Numbered from the stretch's first letter, positions 31,096-44,112 are shown. The stretch: 64,000 nt of DNA from Gautieria morchelliformis (GCA_015179125.1 WHVA01000080.1:124001-188000); one strand, 5' to 3'. The notes: generated from the sequence alone by a model not told the origin. A program made the numbers and translations.

Positions 31096-32750
31096 AACTT
31101 TATGCTTTGAATGTCGTCGCTTACGAACGATGGAAAACGGCACTGCGGACATGGATGGAGTCTGCCAAATATATATATAGCACGCGGGTCTTCACTCGTC
31201 GTGTTTGGTTTCGTGTGTGTGTCGAGTACGGCCAGATAGACGTTTAGAGGCTGAGTGTGTAGTGTAATTGCCCCGTGCTTAAATACTGCGTTGTATGTAA
31301 TGCTGTTTAGTATCGCGCAGCTAGTGGCTTGAGAAACGAGCCTGATTATATTAATTCCGTTGACTGAGCCGCGGCTGCCACGGCGTGTAAATGGTACCGG
31401 TAGGGTATTAGGCAAATACGAATGCCAGTAAGTTACAAGTGAAGTGTATCCTCGAGGGCTGGTCTATACGTTCTATATATACTGGACCATTACCAGTACA
31501 ATATATGCGACACGATCCCCGCACATAATTAAGTACATGAACTGGCCTACAGCTCACCATTATCCTCCTCTCAGGGTCATGTCACTTGATACAATGAGAC
31601 TCGCTCAGAGGAGCCGACCGGTATGAAATCAACTTGAAACCTAACCTCACGTAAAAACCAAGTGTTGCATCATCAGGTATATCAACGACCACGGTGGCAC
31701 TATTCTTCACTTGGCGCCTTAAGCCATTCTGCAAGGGCATTCGATTCACCCAACGTCCTTTACAACCCCCATCAACGATGTAGCTTCTTGGAGCCGGACG
31801 CTATGCTCTAAAGGCCAGGGAGCTAGAGGAACTTAAGGACACGCCAAGGCGATAGAGACGTCGTGCACCTAGCGGGCCATCCGTAGGGTAATTCCGAGGG
31901 GGACGGGGGTGTGGGGCGGGTAGGAGGGAAGGTCACAGTACCATTTCAATCACTCACAGCAGAAGGTAAACCCAGCGACATGAAGTAGCCGGACCGGCAG
32001 GACTCTCAAGAACACAAAACCCATCCCCCTCATAGAAAACACGCGGTAAGGGTAAAGAGCCTCTCTCTCAAATGAACCTGTGGCACCTGCTTCTGGGTTC
32101 CTCGTTGCCGAGCGGGAGGTTTGCCGCTAAACCGTTAAGTTAACATGGACTGTAGTGTGCACATATGTGGATATTGAATCACAAACGTCCAAGTTAGAAC
32201 ACACCCTGTATCCGCACTATTTCTCTTATGTTGTTCAGACTCTGGCTGGGTTCTGATTTGGTTTTGATCCCGGCGCATGTGCTGGAGGGTGCACAAGTCT
32301 TTCTTCGTCTGATCAAAGTAGTTGTCCGTGACAGCCGTACGCTATTACTGTAATTCAAAATTAACATCAAATGGGCCTTTATATGATGAGTTGATGTAAT
32401 AAAGTCCTACTGCGCCTGAGGAGGAAGAGCGGAGGTTAGACGAGGTAAGCTTGAAAAACATTGTTTTCAGCTTACATAAGTAACCAACATGCATGCGCTT
32501 AGTCACTGAGTGCAGACACGGACTTCTTCATGAGACAAGACATGCACAGTCTGACACGACCGCTCCTGCTGGCCCCTGCTGGTGAGGCTTCTCTGGCGTA
32601 CTCCGAAGCACACGTGAAGCTAATTGCCAATCGTGGTACTTATGCTCTGAACGCTAACAGCCATCTCCATAAACGCTCATCGCTGACTGTCATCGTTGCT
32701 TCTTAGTGCCAAACCTCTCACAATGCACTGCCCCGGTAGGCGCTAATATC
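31096..32750. other. intergenic between glycosyltransferase and NLR
   Basis: No supported gene. It starts with the likely 3' UTR of the glycosyltransferase and ends with the NLR promoter. Only short frames occur. Confidence 0.5.
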
Positions 32751-32757
32751 TATAAAG
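32751..32757 (+). promoter_or_regulatory. TATA box of the NLR gene
   Basis: TATAAAG lies 43 nt upstream of the ATG at 32800, within CTAATATCTATAAAGGCT. Sequence and distance fit a core promoter. Confidence 0.5.
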
Positions 32758-32799
32758 GCTGCGCTTGGCTGTGAAGTACACCCACCATCGACTCGTACA

Positions 32800-35700
32800 A
32801 TGGCCGAAGCTCTGGCAGGTTTGGGAGTAGCAGGCAAGTCGCAGACACTTGTGTTCCTTCTATTGCCATGTTCATCAACCCACTCAGCGAGTGTCATTGC
32901 CGTTGTTCAACTCGGTGAAACGGTTATCAGCACGTGCTCTGCGTATGGCACTACATATAAGAACGCATCCAAAGACATGAAACAACTTAGCGACGAAATC
33001 TGGAGAATACTTGTGGTACTCAAGGCCATTCATGAGCTCATCAAGGGCGAGGAAGCGAAAACTTCCACGCGATTGCCTACCTTGATTGCGGCGCTCAATA
33101 GATCCTATGACCATCAAATTCATGATAGCCCTGCCGAGGAGCAAGGACTCGAGAATGAGCTAGGACTCAAAGGCGGACACATAGACTCCACGCCAAATGT
33201 CCATGCGCGTCGCCGTGGCGTCGTAAAAAGCTTCTGGAAGAAGTTGAAGAGCAAAGAACTCGCGACTACGGTTGAAACCAAAGGTGGACACACCAAAAGT
33301 ATGCCCATTTCTCCTGCGATAGCTAGAAATAACTCATCAATAGATGGTGCACTTACAGTGGGAAATGCGTTGGAAGAGAAAGATGGGGACACAGAAGGCA
33401 TGCCCCGCGCCCTTGCGGGTTTCCACGCTGAGCTGGATCGCCTATTGAACAAGATAAAAAGCGAGGATGGACGCACATCTCGCAAGAAAGCGCTGGCCTG
33501 GACATTCAGGCAAGGCGAGGTTAGGAAGACTCGTGACAATTTGCGCCGGTTCTATGAGCTAGTTAATCCTGCTTTTCTCGTTGATCAAACGTACGTTCCC
33601 TGTTCAACCTCAGACACCGAGCAAACCTGATTTTGCTTACAGAAAATTGGCGTTGATGGCACGCGACGAAAATGAAGCTGACAGACTAGGTTTGTGCGAT
33701 ATTGCTACCGGATAACGGGACAGCGACGGATTCTCACGGAATTTTCTGTAGGCAAACGTCGACAAGATATATATCATTGGTTGTCGGCTCCAGATTATCA
33801 GTAGAAGCACTGGAGTTCCCGCACGCAGCGGGAGAGCGACACTGGCTCATGGTTTCTTCAAAGAAACATCTTCCAGCAATGGAAAAGCGGGGCCAAGTCG
33901 TTCCTATGGCTTCACGGCAAGCGTACGTTCTCTACTTCTTTGATCGCCGCTGCTTATAGCAGACACATACAGCCGGCGCCGGGAAGACCATCTTATGGTA
34001 AACAACTGAAATTCTTCACTATCTATCGTTCTAACGAATGCGTTCATCAAGCTCCACCATCATTGAGGAGCTTGCCAGCCAATCGCTAGTAATCGCATAC
34101 CTTTATTTCGATTTCCACAGCAAAGACATACGGCCACATAGTGTCCTTCGTGCACTGATTGAGCAGCTGTCTTCGAAATGCACGAGCATCCCCGACGGCC
34201 TGGAGAAATTATTCTCTGCCTACGCGGATACCCGCCGATCCCCATCTCCGGAGGAGCTGAAGTCCAGTCTCAAGTCTATCATCGGCAGTTTCGAGAACGT
34301 ATATATCGTTTTCGATGCCCTCGACGAATGCCCTACTCGGTCTGAGTTCTTGAAGCTGCTTGCAGAGATCCACGGTTGGAACTTGGACACGTTACACATC
34401 CTGGCAACGAGTCGAGTCGAGAAAGACATCGCAGAGACACTGAGTGGCTTGGTTTCGCATCAAGTACTCATGGACGAGCCTCTTGTTGACGGCGATATCC
34501 AAGTCCACGTATGCAGAACACTTGATGATGATATCAAGTTCAGTAGGTGCTCGGCAGATATGAAGGAAAACATTAAGAAGACTTTGGTGGAGGGTGCACA
34601 TGGAATGTGAGCTATCATTCTACCTGCTGAGAACTTGTGACTGATGGTATGGTCAGGTTTCGATGGGTTGTTTGTCAGCTGGAGGCACTACGAAAGTGCC
34701 AGTCTCCAGCCGCGCTTGAGAAGGCACTTAAATGTCTGCCAAAGACCCTTTACGAGACATACGATAGGATTCTGCTGAACATCGATGACGGCGATAAAAG
34801 GAATGCCCTGAAGCTGTTACAATGGCTCGCTTTCTCAGTCAGCATGGTATCACTCAGCGAGGCTGTGGATGTGCTTGCTACAGATCCTGATACCAAAGAT
34901 GGTCTCCTATTTGACCGAAATCGGCGGCTTTGGAATGCACGGGACGTTCTGACGATATGTTCGAGTCTGATCACCGTTACAGCCACCGACGTCCGATTGC
35001 AGGGCAGGGACAATGGCGTCCCTGAGGATACCCAGGTCCACCGGGCACGATTTGCCGAAACGGATGAGGTCACGCTGGCACATTTCTCTGTCCGGGAATA
35101 TCTCGTATCGGAACACCTCAGCAAAGGCGACAGCAAGCTGTCATACTATCATTTCAACAAAAAACTCGCTGATACATTCATTGCTAAGACATGCCTGGCC
35201 TACCTGTTGCAATTCAATGATGGTTGTATAGATGAAAATACACACATCCTATCCGTTATCATCTTATGCGGCGCAGTACTGGATCACACATGCTCAGCCA
35301 GATAATGATGAGGACCCGATTTTGCATCCACTGATTATGGAGCTTCTTCGACCAGCAGATGCCGTGTATTCCAATTGGCTGAAGCTTTGGAATCCAGATG
35401 CACAATGGGGACATGACAGATATGGGATGAAATGTCCTCCTATTTATTACATGTCGATGGCTGGGCTGGAAAGGGTAGCCCGCAGTTTGTTGACAAATGG
35501 TTCAGAAGTTAACGGGCGGCAAGGACGGTATGGAAGTGCGCTACAAGCAGCCTCGTATGAGGGTCATGAGACTGTCGTTCGGCTGCTGCTTGAAAGCGGA
35601 GCAGATGTCAATGCGCATGGAGGAGAGTATGGAAGTGCGCTGCAAGCGGCCTCGTATTATGGTCGTGAGGGGGTTGTTCGGCTGCTGCTTGAAAGCGGAG

Positions 35701-37195
35701 CGGATGTCAATGCAGAAGGAGGATATGCATGTGTGCTGCAAGTGGCCTCCTATAGGGGTGATGAGGCGGTCATTCGGCTGCTGCTTGAAAGCGGAGTGCA
35801 CGTCAATGCAAGACACTATGCAAGTGCACTGCAAGTGGCCTTGTTTTGGGGTGATGAGGCAGTCATTCGGCTGCTGCTTGAAAGCAGAGCAAAAGTCAAT
35901 GCGGAAGGAGGACATCATGGAAGTGCACTGCAAGCGGCCTCATATAAGGGTCATGAGGCGGTTGTGAGGCTGCTGCTTGAAAGTGGAGCGGACATCAATG
36001 CGGTAGGACCGTGGGGAAGTGCGCTGCAATCGGCATCATGTTGCGGTTCCGATGTTAACTTTCAGCTTCACCTGAAGGAGGTGGACTTAAAGGGTTATTT
36101 GGTCATTGTGCAGCTGCTCCTGGAGAAGGGAGCCAATGTCAATGCGGAAGGGGGGCTGCATGGGTGTGTGCTGCAAGTGGCCACGCATGTGGGTCATAAG
36201 GAGGTTGTTCAACTGCTGCTTGCAAGCGGAGTGGATATCAGTGCAAATACAGGACGATATGGAAGTGCACTTCAAGGGGCCTCCTATGAGGGTGATGAGG
36301 AGGTGGTTCGACTGCTGCTTGAAAGTGGAGCTGACGTCAATGTGGAAGGAGGTTGTAAGGGAAGTGCACTGCAAGTGGCCTCATATTCTGGTCATGAGGA
36401 GGTTGTTCAGTGGCTGCTTGAAAGCGGAGCAGATGTCAATGCGCACAGGGGAGAGTATGGAAGTGCGCTGCAAGCGGCCTCGTATTATGGTCATGAGGGG
36501 GTCCTTCAGCTGCTGCTTGAAAGTGGAGCAGATGTCAATGTGGAAGGAGGACAGTATGGAAGTGCACTGCAAGCAGCATCATCATCATGCTGCTACCGCA
36601 ACAACAGGCTTTTTCAATCTTCCATGGAGGACATAGTGGAAATCAATCTGGCCTTAAAGGGTTACAAGGTGATTGTGTGGGGGAGCAGACATTAATGCAC
36701 ACGGGGGAGAGTATGGAAGTGCAGTGCAAGCGGCCTCGTATTATGGTTGTGAGGGGGTTGTTTGGCTGCTGCTTGAAAGTGCAGCTGACATTAATGCGGA
36801 AGGAGGACAGCATGTAAATGCGCTACAAGTGGCCTCACATGGGGGTGATGAGGGGGTCGTTCAGCTGCTGCTTGAAAGCGGAGCACACATCAATGCGAAA
36901 GGAGGACATTATGCAAGTGCACCACAAGTGTCCTCATTTTGGGGTGGTGAGGTGGTTGTTCAGGTGCTTGAAAGTGGAGCAGATGTCAATGTGGAAGGAG
37001 GACCGTATGGAAGTGCACTGCAAGCAGCCTTCTGTAGGGGTGATGAGGGGGTTGTTCGGGGTTGTTCGGCTGCTGCTTGAACATGGAGCAGACCTGCTCC
37101 TATACCATGAGGCAGACATCAATGCAAAAGGCAAGGTGTATGGCAGTGCTGTGTGGGAACCCTTGCTGATGAAAACCTCACGAAAAAAGGATTAA
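32800..37195 (+). pseudogene. NACHT-ankyrin NLR (STAND NTPase), damaged
   Basis: Exons 32800-32833, 32888-33590, 33643-33689, 33752-33922, 33973-33997, 34052-34606 and 34657 onward splice in phase. The N-terminal domain (GVA-ASVIAVVQLGETVI after a GC-AG intron, 32834-32887) resembles fungal STAND N-terminal domains. Then come DTGSWFLQ, Walker A (WLHGKPGAGKTI), Walker B (VYIVFDALDECP), a winged-helix-like region (LLQWLAFSVSM), HFSVREYLVSEH and about 16 ankyrin repeats of the YGSALQAASY/LLLESGADVNA type. Such NLRs sense non-self and trigger cell death. Breaks: TAG at 33802-33804 (DYQ-stop-KHW), a frameshift in an AC run near 35243, a shift near 36680 and a 10-bp duplication at 37051-37070. Either a pseudogene or, less likely, an allele with sequence errors. 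Confidence 0.8.
35493..37140 (+). repeat. ankyrin-coding 99-bp tandem repeats, highly similar at DNA level
   Basis: About 16 units share near-identical blocks such as GGCTGCTGCTTGAAAG and GAAGTGC.CTGCAAG.GGCCTC. Silent sites are conserved too, which points to recent expansion or gene conversion rather than old repeats held by selection on protein. Confidence 0.85.
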
Positions 37196-38610
37196 AATTG
37201 CTTTAAAACCCTGTTTTTCCCAGCTGATAGTTGCAAATATACATGGCTATTATGGGGAAATCACTGTTCAAATATGCCTCGATTTTCTCCTTATTTTTTC
37301 GCCATTTAATTTGGCTTCCCTGGCTCAAAAAGCACTCTATTCTGTCAGACAGAGTTATGAACCCACGCACATCCACAACTCTGCCACAGCCGCTCAATTT
37401 CAAACTCTGACCAGAGCTATCCACGAACTGCAACTTTGCCAAACACCTACAACTCTGGCACCTTGGCCCACTCAAACTCAGCCACTGAGACTGAATGTGT
37501 CCTCTGCCGCTTACACAAACCTGTGCACTTAAATATAGTTCAAACCCAGCAGGCACATGACTTGCATCATAGCAACCATGGCTGTGCAAGGCTGCATATA
37601 AAGCCACAAAGACATACAAAGCCAAAACTAGGGTGCAGGTTTAGCAAAGCCTATTAGATGAATGGAGCCTCCAAACACAATGCTATGACACCAAACAGGT
37701 CCCATGATGTCATAGGGGCAGTGCAAGGCTGTGTATGGCTGTGCAAACCAGGGAAAGTGATTGGCTATCTATTTTCAGTTTCTTTGCACAACCACACCGC
37801 AATAGTTAAGAAGGTGCGTTTTAGCAGTGCAAATATTTACATATGACATCACTCACCTAACACATAGAAGAACCCCATTTTATGTAATCCTATGTATTTT
37901 ACAATATCAAAGGAGGCCATTCTGACCCCCTTGAAAATCATTCTAGCAATCTAACATTTTCTATCCACGTGACCTTGTGTGACTTGCATCTTACTAAGCT
38001 GCTAATCCCAGCTAGGGTTATTCACTTACTTTAGTGTCTAATTCCTTTTTAAGTAGTTACTTTACTGCTTAGCCACTTGGACTAATCCTCTGGGTGTAGT
38101 TCTACAGAGTGAGTCTGTCAATTGATAGTCTTGCCATTTGCACTCCAATACACGGGACAATCTGATCAGTTGATTTGCCTGATTAGAGACTTTCCCAAGT
38201 CACACTTCCACAAAACTTGTCACTCGTTTTATTGCAGTGGGCTGGTAGATTATCAGGGCAGTCCATTTATAAACTCGCTTGCTAAGTACATTCCTTATAT
38301 TTTAGAATATGCTTGGACCCCAATAGTGTCCTTGAACCTACAGTCTTTTAGTTTATCGTTCAGTGCTGCTAAGAAATGCATTGTCTTCCATCCATATTAA
38401 CTTGGACTAGTTTTTACGCGGATTGCAACCAAGGTACAAATATTAAATTATTCCGGAGTTGTGCTGCAGCATTGTTTGGTATTCTTGAAGTCTTGTAAAC
38501 GACATGTTCTGATAGATTGAGGCATTAGCAATAACACCAAAGTCTTGAAGGGTTCCAAAACAAGTGTGCTGTATGCAGCGTCATTGGGCGGTAATGATGC
38601 CTTGGTTATC
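37196..38610. other. 1.4 kb unexplained AT-rich stretch between ankyrin blocks
   Basis: No coding frame, LTR, TIR or poly-A tail that I can define. It separates the NLR's last ankyrin unit (stop at 37193-37195) from further ankyrin coding sequence. It may be an old insertion whose ends have decayed or the true downstream flank of the NLR. Confidence 0.5.
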
Positions 38611-39343
38611 TGGTGCTGCAAAGGGGAGCAGATGTCAATGCACAAGGGGGAACATTTAGTAATGCACTACACTACAGGCAGCAGTGGTGGCTCATGGTAG
38701 TGAACTGGTTCAGCTACTGCTAGAGCAGGGAGTGGACGTCAATGTGGAGGGAGGATGGTCCGTCAGCGCACTGCATGCGGCCATTGGCCATGAAAATGAT
38801 GAGGTGGTTCAGCTACTTCTGGAAAGGGGAGCAAACATCAATGTGAAGAGGGGAGATTATGGAGGTGCACTGCAAATGGCGTCATATTATGGCAGGGACA
38901 TGGCTGTTCAACTGTTCCTAGAGAAGGGTGCGGATGTCAATGCTGAAGGAGGACAGTATGGCAATGCGCTGCAGGCAGCTGCCTTAAAGGGTTACACTGT
39001 GATTGCCTGGCTGCTTCTGGCGAAGGGAGCAAACGTGAATGCAGAAGGAGGACAATATGGAAGTGCACTACAAGCGGCCTCATATTGTGGTAGCCATGAA
39101 GTTGTTCAGCTGCTCCTAGAGAAGGGAGCAGATGTCAATGTTGATGGAGGAGAGTATGGTAGTGCACTGCTTGCAGCACTGTCAAAGGGTTCAGATGCAG
39201 TTGTTCAACTGCTGCTAAAGAAGGGAGCACACATCCATGCGAAAGGGGGTGTTTATGGCAATGTGTTACTGGCAGCATCATTTAGCTGCAATGAAGCCCT
39301 TGTTCGTCTGGTGCCGGAACTGGGAGTGGACATCAATGCTTAG
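38611..39343 (+). pseudogene. displaced ankyrin-repeat segment, about 7 repeats
   Basis: After a shifted first unit (RGADVNAQGGTF near 38621), a clean frame from 38684 reads LVQLLLEQGVDVNVEGG, YGGALQMASYYG, YGNALQAAALKGYTV, YGSALQAASYCG, YGSALLAALSKG, YGNVLLAASF and ends GVDINA-stop at 39341-39343. The repeat type matches the NLR array. There is no start or NACHT part, so it is the continuation or a duplicate of that array. Confidence 0.75.
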
Positions 39344-39669
39344 TACTACCCCATTACATGTTGTCTCAGCTCTTTGTATAAAAACCCCTCATGTATGTCT
39401 GGTATTCTGCAATCAGATAATCGCCGTCGATATGTGATTTCCTTTGCTCTATCTCCTGTTCTTAGCACAGCGAGTTTTGCAAGACCTCTGTCTCTCCGCC
39501 TTCCGACTCTATTTCTGACTCAAGTTCCGACTTCTGTTTAGTTTGATACTTTCCGACTTCAGACTCACGATCCGAAATACTTAGGATGATAGTTCATTGG
39601 GGGCGCAACACATAAGTTGAAGCCATTGTCCTTTACAGTTCCGACTTGCCAAAATCTCGATAACAGGGA
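39344..39669. other. short spacer with TTCCGAC-rich segment
   Basis: No gene. At 39498-39575 several TTCCGACT motifs recur, recalling the GGAA/TTCC-rich LTRs of gypsy A and C. It may be an LTR scrap at the 5' junction of LINE copy 2. Confidence 0.35.
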
Positions 39670-40760
39670 CGCACAACATAAAGCCGACAGACATGCACAA
39701 GTTCCTGGGGGTCATCATGGACCAGGAGCTACGGTTCAAAGAACAGGTCAACTATGAGTTCAAGAAAGGTGACAAATATATTTCACAGTACAGGAGGTTA
39801 GGGAGGACTACAAAAGGAGACTCAGCTAAGTACATGCAAAGATACTACTTGACAGTTGCAATACCGAAGGTGATGTACGTCGCTGTGTGTTCCTTGTACC
39901 AGGCTCAGAGCGCACGAGAGGGACCAGGGGACATGTAAACAAGCTGGCTAGAATCCAGCAGCAGGCAGCAATCATGATAACGGGTGCCATGAGGGCAATG
40001 GCGAACAATGTGCTGGATGTGCACATGAATCTTCTGCCCTTTCCACTCCTGGTGTCCAAGCTAGTCCACAGGGCAGTGCTAAGGCTTGTATGCCTCCCCG
40101 ACAGTCACCCTGGCCCCTGATATACACACTGCAGCCAAGCAATATATAAAGAGGCATAGAGTGCCCATCCATGAGATACTGCATGCATTCAAGCTCCAGC
40201 TGGAAGTAATGGGAAGATCAGAATGGTAGTCTATGGACCCAAATGGGCCCCAGCATTCAAGACCTGAGTCCTGCCAGACAAAGATCAGGCTGCAGAGGAA
40301 AATGACAGAGAAGCAGTGGATGTCAAGGTCTATACAGATGGGTCATGCGTCGAAGGAGGTGTGGGCACGGCAGCGGTACTATACAGAGGGGACAGGGTGG
40401 TAGAGGTGGTCAGACTCTATATGGGCACTGAGCGTGAGCACACAGTCTTTGAAGCTGAGCTGACAGCTGCAGCGATAGGTGCAAAGCTCTTCAATACAGA
40501 GAGAGGAAAGATGTTATAGCCACCAGTAGCCAAACAGCGATACAGACGACAAGGAGGGAGAGAGCGATCTCGGGCAAATACCTGGTTGAGGCTTTGCACA
40601 GGCAAATCGAAGGGGTGGTAAGTCTACAGCAAAGCGCCACTGTACTTATGAGATGGGTCCCAGGACATGTGGGAATCGCTGGGAATGAGAGGGCAGGAAA
40701 GCGGCCAAAGGGTCATCAAGTGAAGAGAGACTGATACCAATCAAATGCAGGGGAGTGTTG

Positions 40761-41755
40761 TGTCATGACTCATTTATTTCTTGTACCCAGCTATCCCCAT
40801 TTTCCCTTTCACCACTCCACCTCTATGTTCGCTCTATTTGGCCCTTCACCGAATTCACCGAACGACCATTTGCTACTCACATCATTCGCCAGTAGGGACA
40901 CCATCAAAAATGATCGAACATCCTTTACCCGGCATGATAGTTCATCACTGGCCCCATCATATTCCCAACTCAACCCCCTTTGGGTGTTCCTATGGCCGAA
41001 TGCATTCGTGGGACGTCCTACCCCTAGATCGTGTGGGATCAACCCAGCAGACCAAGAGTCCGTGCAGGGTAACATGTATGCAGGTCTCAAGGTGTGTTTT
41101 CTTATATAGGTACCTTTATCCTCTCTCTCCCCATTGTTTCACATTTTCACATTTGCACTCCTCCCCCTCTCCGTTGTACATGTGTTTCATCTATTTGTAT
41201 CCCGACTGTGCACCCATATCCAACCCTGACTCATGATGGCCTCTTTCCTATTCGTTAAGATCATATGAGCATTCAGTATAAGTAGCTTACATTCACATGT
41301 ATATTCTGCAGTTCAATTATCATACATCTATCTTGTGCAAAACTTGACCTCACCGTGACTATTGTCTTGAGCCCTCTTCTATAGACTCCTATCTTAGACC
41401 AGAGGAGGACTTAAGCACCACTGGTGAGTTTTCATACTTCACCTTCATTACCTTAGCCTTTGTACTACTATCAGTGCTGTCAGCAAAGGGCTCCAAAGGA
41501 GCACCTTCGCTGGCAAAAGGATTGTTACTACTAGACAACCTTTCCATAAGACCTTGTATGTTACATCGTCAAGTATCACAGGCTATTTTGCTACGACTGT
41601 AGATAGGGAGAACTCTGTTCAGGCAGCCCTCTTACCTTCTAAACATTTATTTGTGCATCTTATTCGCTGAACTACACACTTCATTTCACAAGCCATTCGG
41701 GCATTTGCTGTGTTCACTAATACACAATATTAACGCCTAAAACCCAATCTTGACA
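40761..41755 (+). mobile_element. solo-LTR-like element S1 (995 bp)
   Basis: Starts TGTCATGACT, ends AATCTTGACA, and is flanked by the 5-bp duplication TGTTG (40756-40760 and 41756-41760). It has TG...CA ends and no coding region. Removing it restores the LINE reading IKCRGVL to HRSKVAEL. A non-autonomous TIR element with 5-bp duplications is an alternative, but only the outer five bases are inverted. Confidence 0.8.
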
Positions 41756-42204
41756 TGTTGCACAGAAGCAAAGTGGCCGAGCTCCAAAGGCACCACCAGG
41801 AGACAAAACAGGCAGCCAGAGCAGCCTTCACAAAGTCACCGAGAGCACCAATGTGTCATGACGTGTTTATTTCTTATACCCAGTAGCTCTGTCCTCCCCT
41901 TCTTCACTCCACCTCTATGTAGGGCTGCACACCGTGCCGTACATCCACGGCTGTACGGTGCCGTGTTACGGCCATGGCACCCGTACCGTCAGGGGTCTGG
42001 GTGATGTGCCGATGGCACGGTATACGGTACGGTGTGACGCCGTATGATACCGTAAAAATACGGCCGTATACGGTATGTACGGTGACATAACTTAGCCGCC
42101 CGACCAATGCCTCAATAACGCGTCACGACGCCCTGTGAGCCGAGCCATTTTGGGCGCTTGTAACGCGTCACGCTCATAATCCGAGTCACGAGTGCGTGTG
42201 AATG

Positions 42205-44112
42205 CTCGTAAATGATATCTGCTCCAATAATAACGTCAAAGGGTATGTCCAACTGAGGTGCAATCGAAGAAGTCGAAGAAGGCGTGGCTGAGGTCAGGAT
42301 GTTAGTGTCATTAGCGAGAAGTTGCTGTCAATCACGGATAAGGTCAGTCTGATCTAACGGATTTGAGGTTTGAGGCCGAGACTGGAAAAGCGCATCAGCA
42401 TCGTTTGGCCATTTGTTGTCTTGCACCGAACTCTCAGATGTCTCTTTACCCACCGGGTTTGAGATAGGATGCGCCAACGAGTGAATCACGGACCAGTCCA
42501 GCAGTAGGACAACCATATTGGGGGCACAACACGAACTATGCGATGTCCCAATTTTACTATCGTTATCCACAGTCGATTGGGAATTGACTGATGCAGCTGG
42601 GAAATTGACAGCAAAGTTGAATCGTAGATTGGCGAGGACGGACGGATGAAAATCTGTTGCAAAGACCGTATCGACATGCTTGTGCAAATAAGTATGCCGT
42701 TCAGCGAATAGGTGAACCGATGAATGTTCACGAAACAAGAGGGTTGCCCGAACGGGGCTCGCCCTACCTACAGTCGTAGCGAAATAGCTCGCAGCATTTG
42801 ACGACGTATCGTACAAGATATCGTGGAAGGGCCGTCTAAGTTTCGACGGTCCCTTCGCTGGCGAAGGTGCTCCTTCAGAGCCCTTCGCCAACAGCACAGA
42901 AAATAGTTCAAAGGCTAAGGTAACGAAGATGAAGTATGAGAACTCACCAGTGATGCCTAAGTCCTTGGCTGGTTGAAGATAGGAATCTTCAAGGAGAGGC
43001 TCAAGACAATGATCACAGCAAGGTCAAGTTTGCACAAGATGGACGACGTATGATAATTGAACTGGGGAATATACATGCGAATGTAAACTACTTATATCGA
43101 ATGCTTGTAAGGTATCAGCGAATAGGAAAGAGGCCGTCACGAGTCAGGGTTGGATAGGGGTGCGCAGTCATGATACAACATAGATGAAATAAACATACAA
43201 TAGAATGTAAGAAGAGGGAAAACATGAAACGACGGAGAGTAGAGGTGGCGAAGGCATTTATGGACAAAACCATGTCTTGGGACCCACGTACATGCTACCC
43301 TGCATGGACTCTTGGTCTACTGGGTTGATTCCGCACGGCCTATGGAGGGGATGTCCTGCGAACATACTCTGACCATACGAACGCCCAATGGGGTTGGATT
43401 TAAGAAGACGATGGGGTTAATGATGGACCATCATGCCGGGTGAATGGTATCGATCATTTTTGATGGTGTGCCTGCTGGCGAATGATGCGAGCAGCGAATA
43501 GCCGTTCAGCGAAATGCAAGGAAGGGCGAACAGAGGTGACATAGGGGAGGAGAGGTCGAGGTGGAGGGCGAAGCCAAGCGAACACTGAGGAGGAGTAGCG
43601 AAAGGGAAAATGGGGATACCAAGGTGCAGGAAATGCACAGGTCATGACAACCCAACTATTCGGACACCATCGGAAGAGGGTCGAGCAGAGGAGGTGGTAG
43701 GCCCAGTGATGACTGCCGAGTCAGTCTCAGGACGTCGATAGTGCGTTTGACGGCGCTGCTATGGTAGTTGGCGCGAACAGCAAGAGTTGGTTGCCGAACA
43801 TAACAATGGTGATCGGAACGAACACGAAGGTGGGGTGAGAAAATAGGAGAACTGAGCTTCTAAGTATGGGAGATAAACGCGTCATGACATCCCTGCACCC
43901 AGTTCCAATGCTCGGAAGGGCACATTGACCTGAGGGTGCAGTGTGCCTAGCTGCTCTCTCGAAAATATAGAGAAGTTTGAGGGGTCCTCAGCAATCATTT
44001 CTGCGAGTATGCATGAGCCACCCCAAGTTTGGGCACCCACGCTGGAGAAATCGCTTGACTCAAGAGGGGCGTCGTGGAGAATAATGCTGAATTCATCCAT
44101 CCCTTCATCCAC
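42205..44112 (-). pseudogene. captured lysine/nicotinamide methyltransferase-like gene (Methyltransf_16 type), split
   Basis: The 5' piece (44112-43890) reads FSIILHDAPLESSDFSSVG, AQTWGGSCILAEMI and ALELGAG, which is motif I of SAM-binding seven-beta-strand methyltransferases. After a nested LTR (43889 to about 42678) the 3' piece reads VFATDFHPSVLANLRFN (acidic motif), VVLLLDWSVIHSLAH and, past a stop at about 42330, FDVIIGADIIYE (near 42225). Order and motifs match fungal Methyltransf_16 proteins such as EFM7/NNT1-type enzymes. The C-terminus is missing, so it is a non-functional gene fragment carried inside the hAT-like element. Confidence 0.7.
42678..43889 (-). mobile_element. solo-LTR-like element S3, one end truncated
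   Basis: S-family sequence in the opposite orientation to S1. It ends CGTCATGACA at 43889. The other end lacks the terminal 50-60 bp (homology begins near GCTTGTGCAAATAAG, 42679), so no target duplication can be shown. It is inserted into the methyltransferase fragment directly after the motif I codons. Confidence 0.7.

Noticed and set aside
33802..33804. Recoded stop or selenocysteine in the NLR
   Set aside because: TAG is not a selenocysteine codon in eukaryotes and the gene has other frameshifts; simple decay is enough.
35541..36572. Repeated minus and alternative plus frames in the ankyrin region
   Set aside because: Periodic shadows of the 99-bp repeats.
35493..37140. CRISPR-like or satellite array
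   Set aside because: The 99-bp period encodes ankyrin repeats; this is a eukaryote and there are no spacers.
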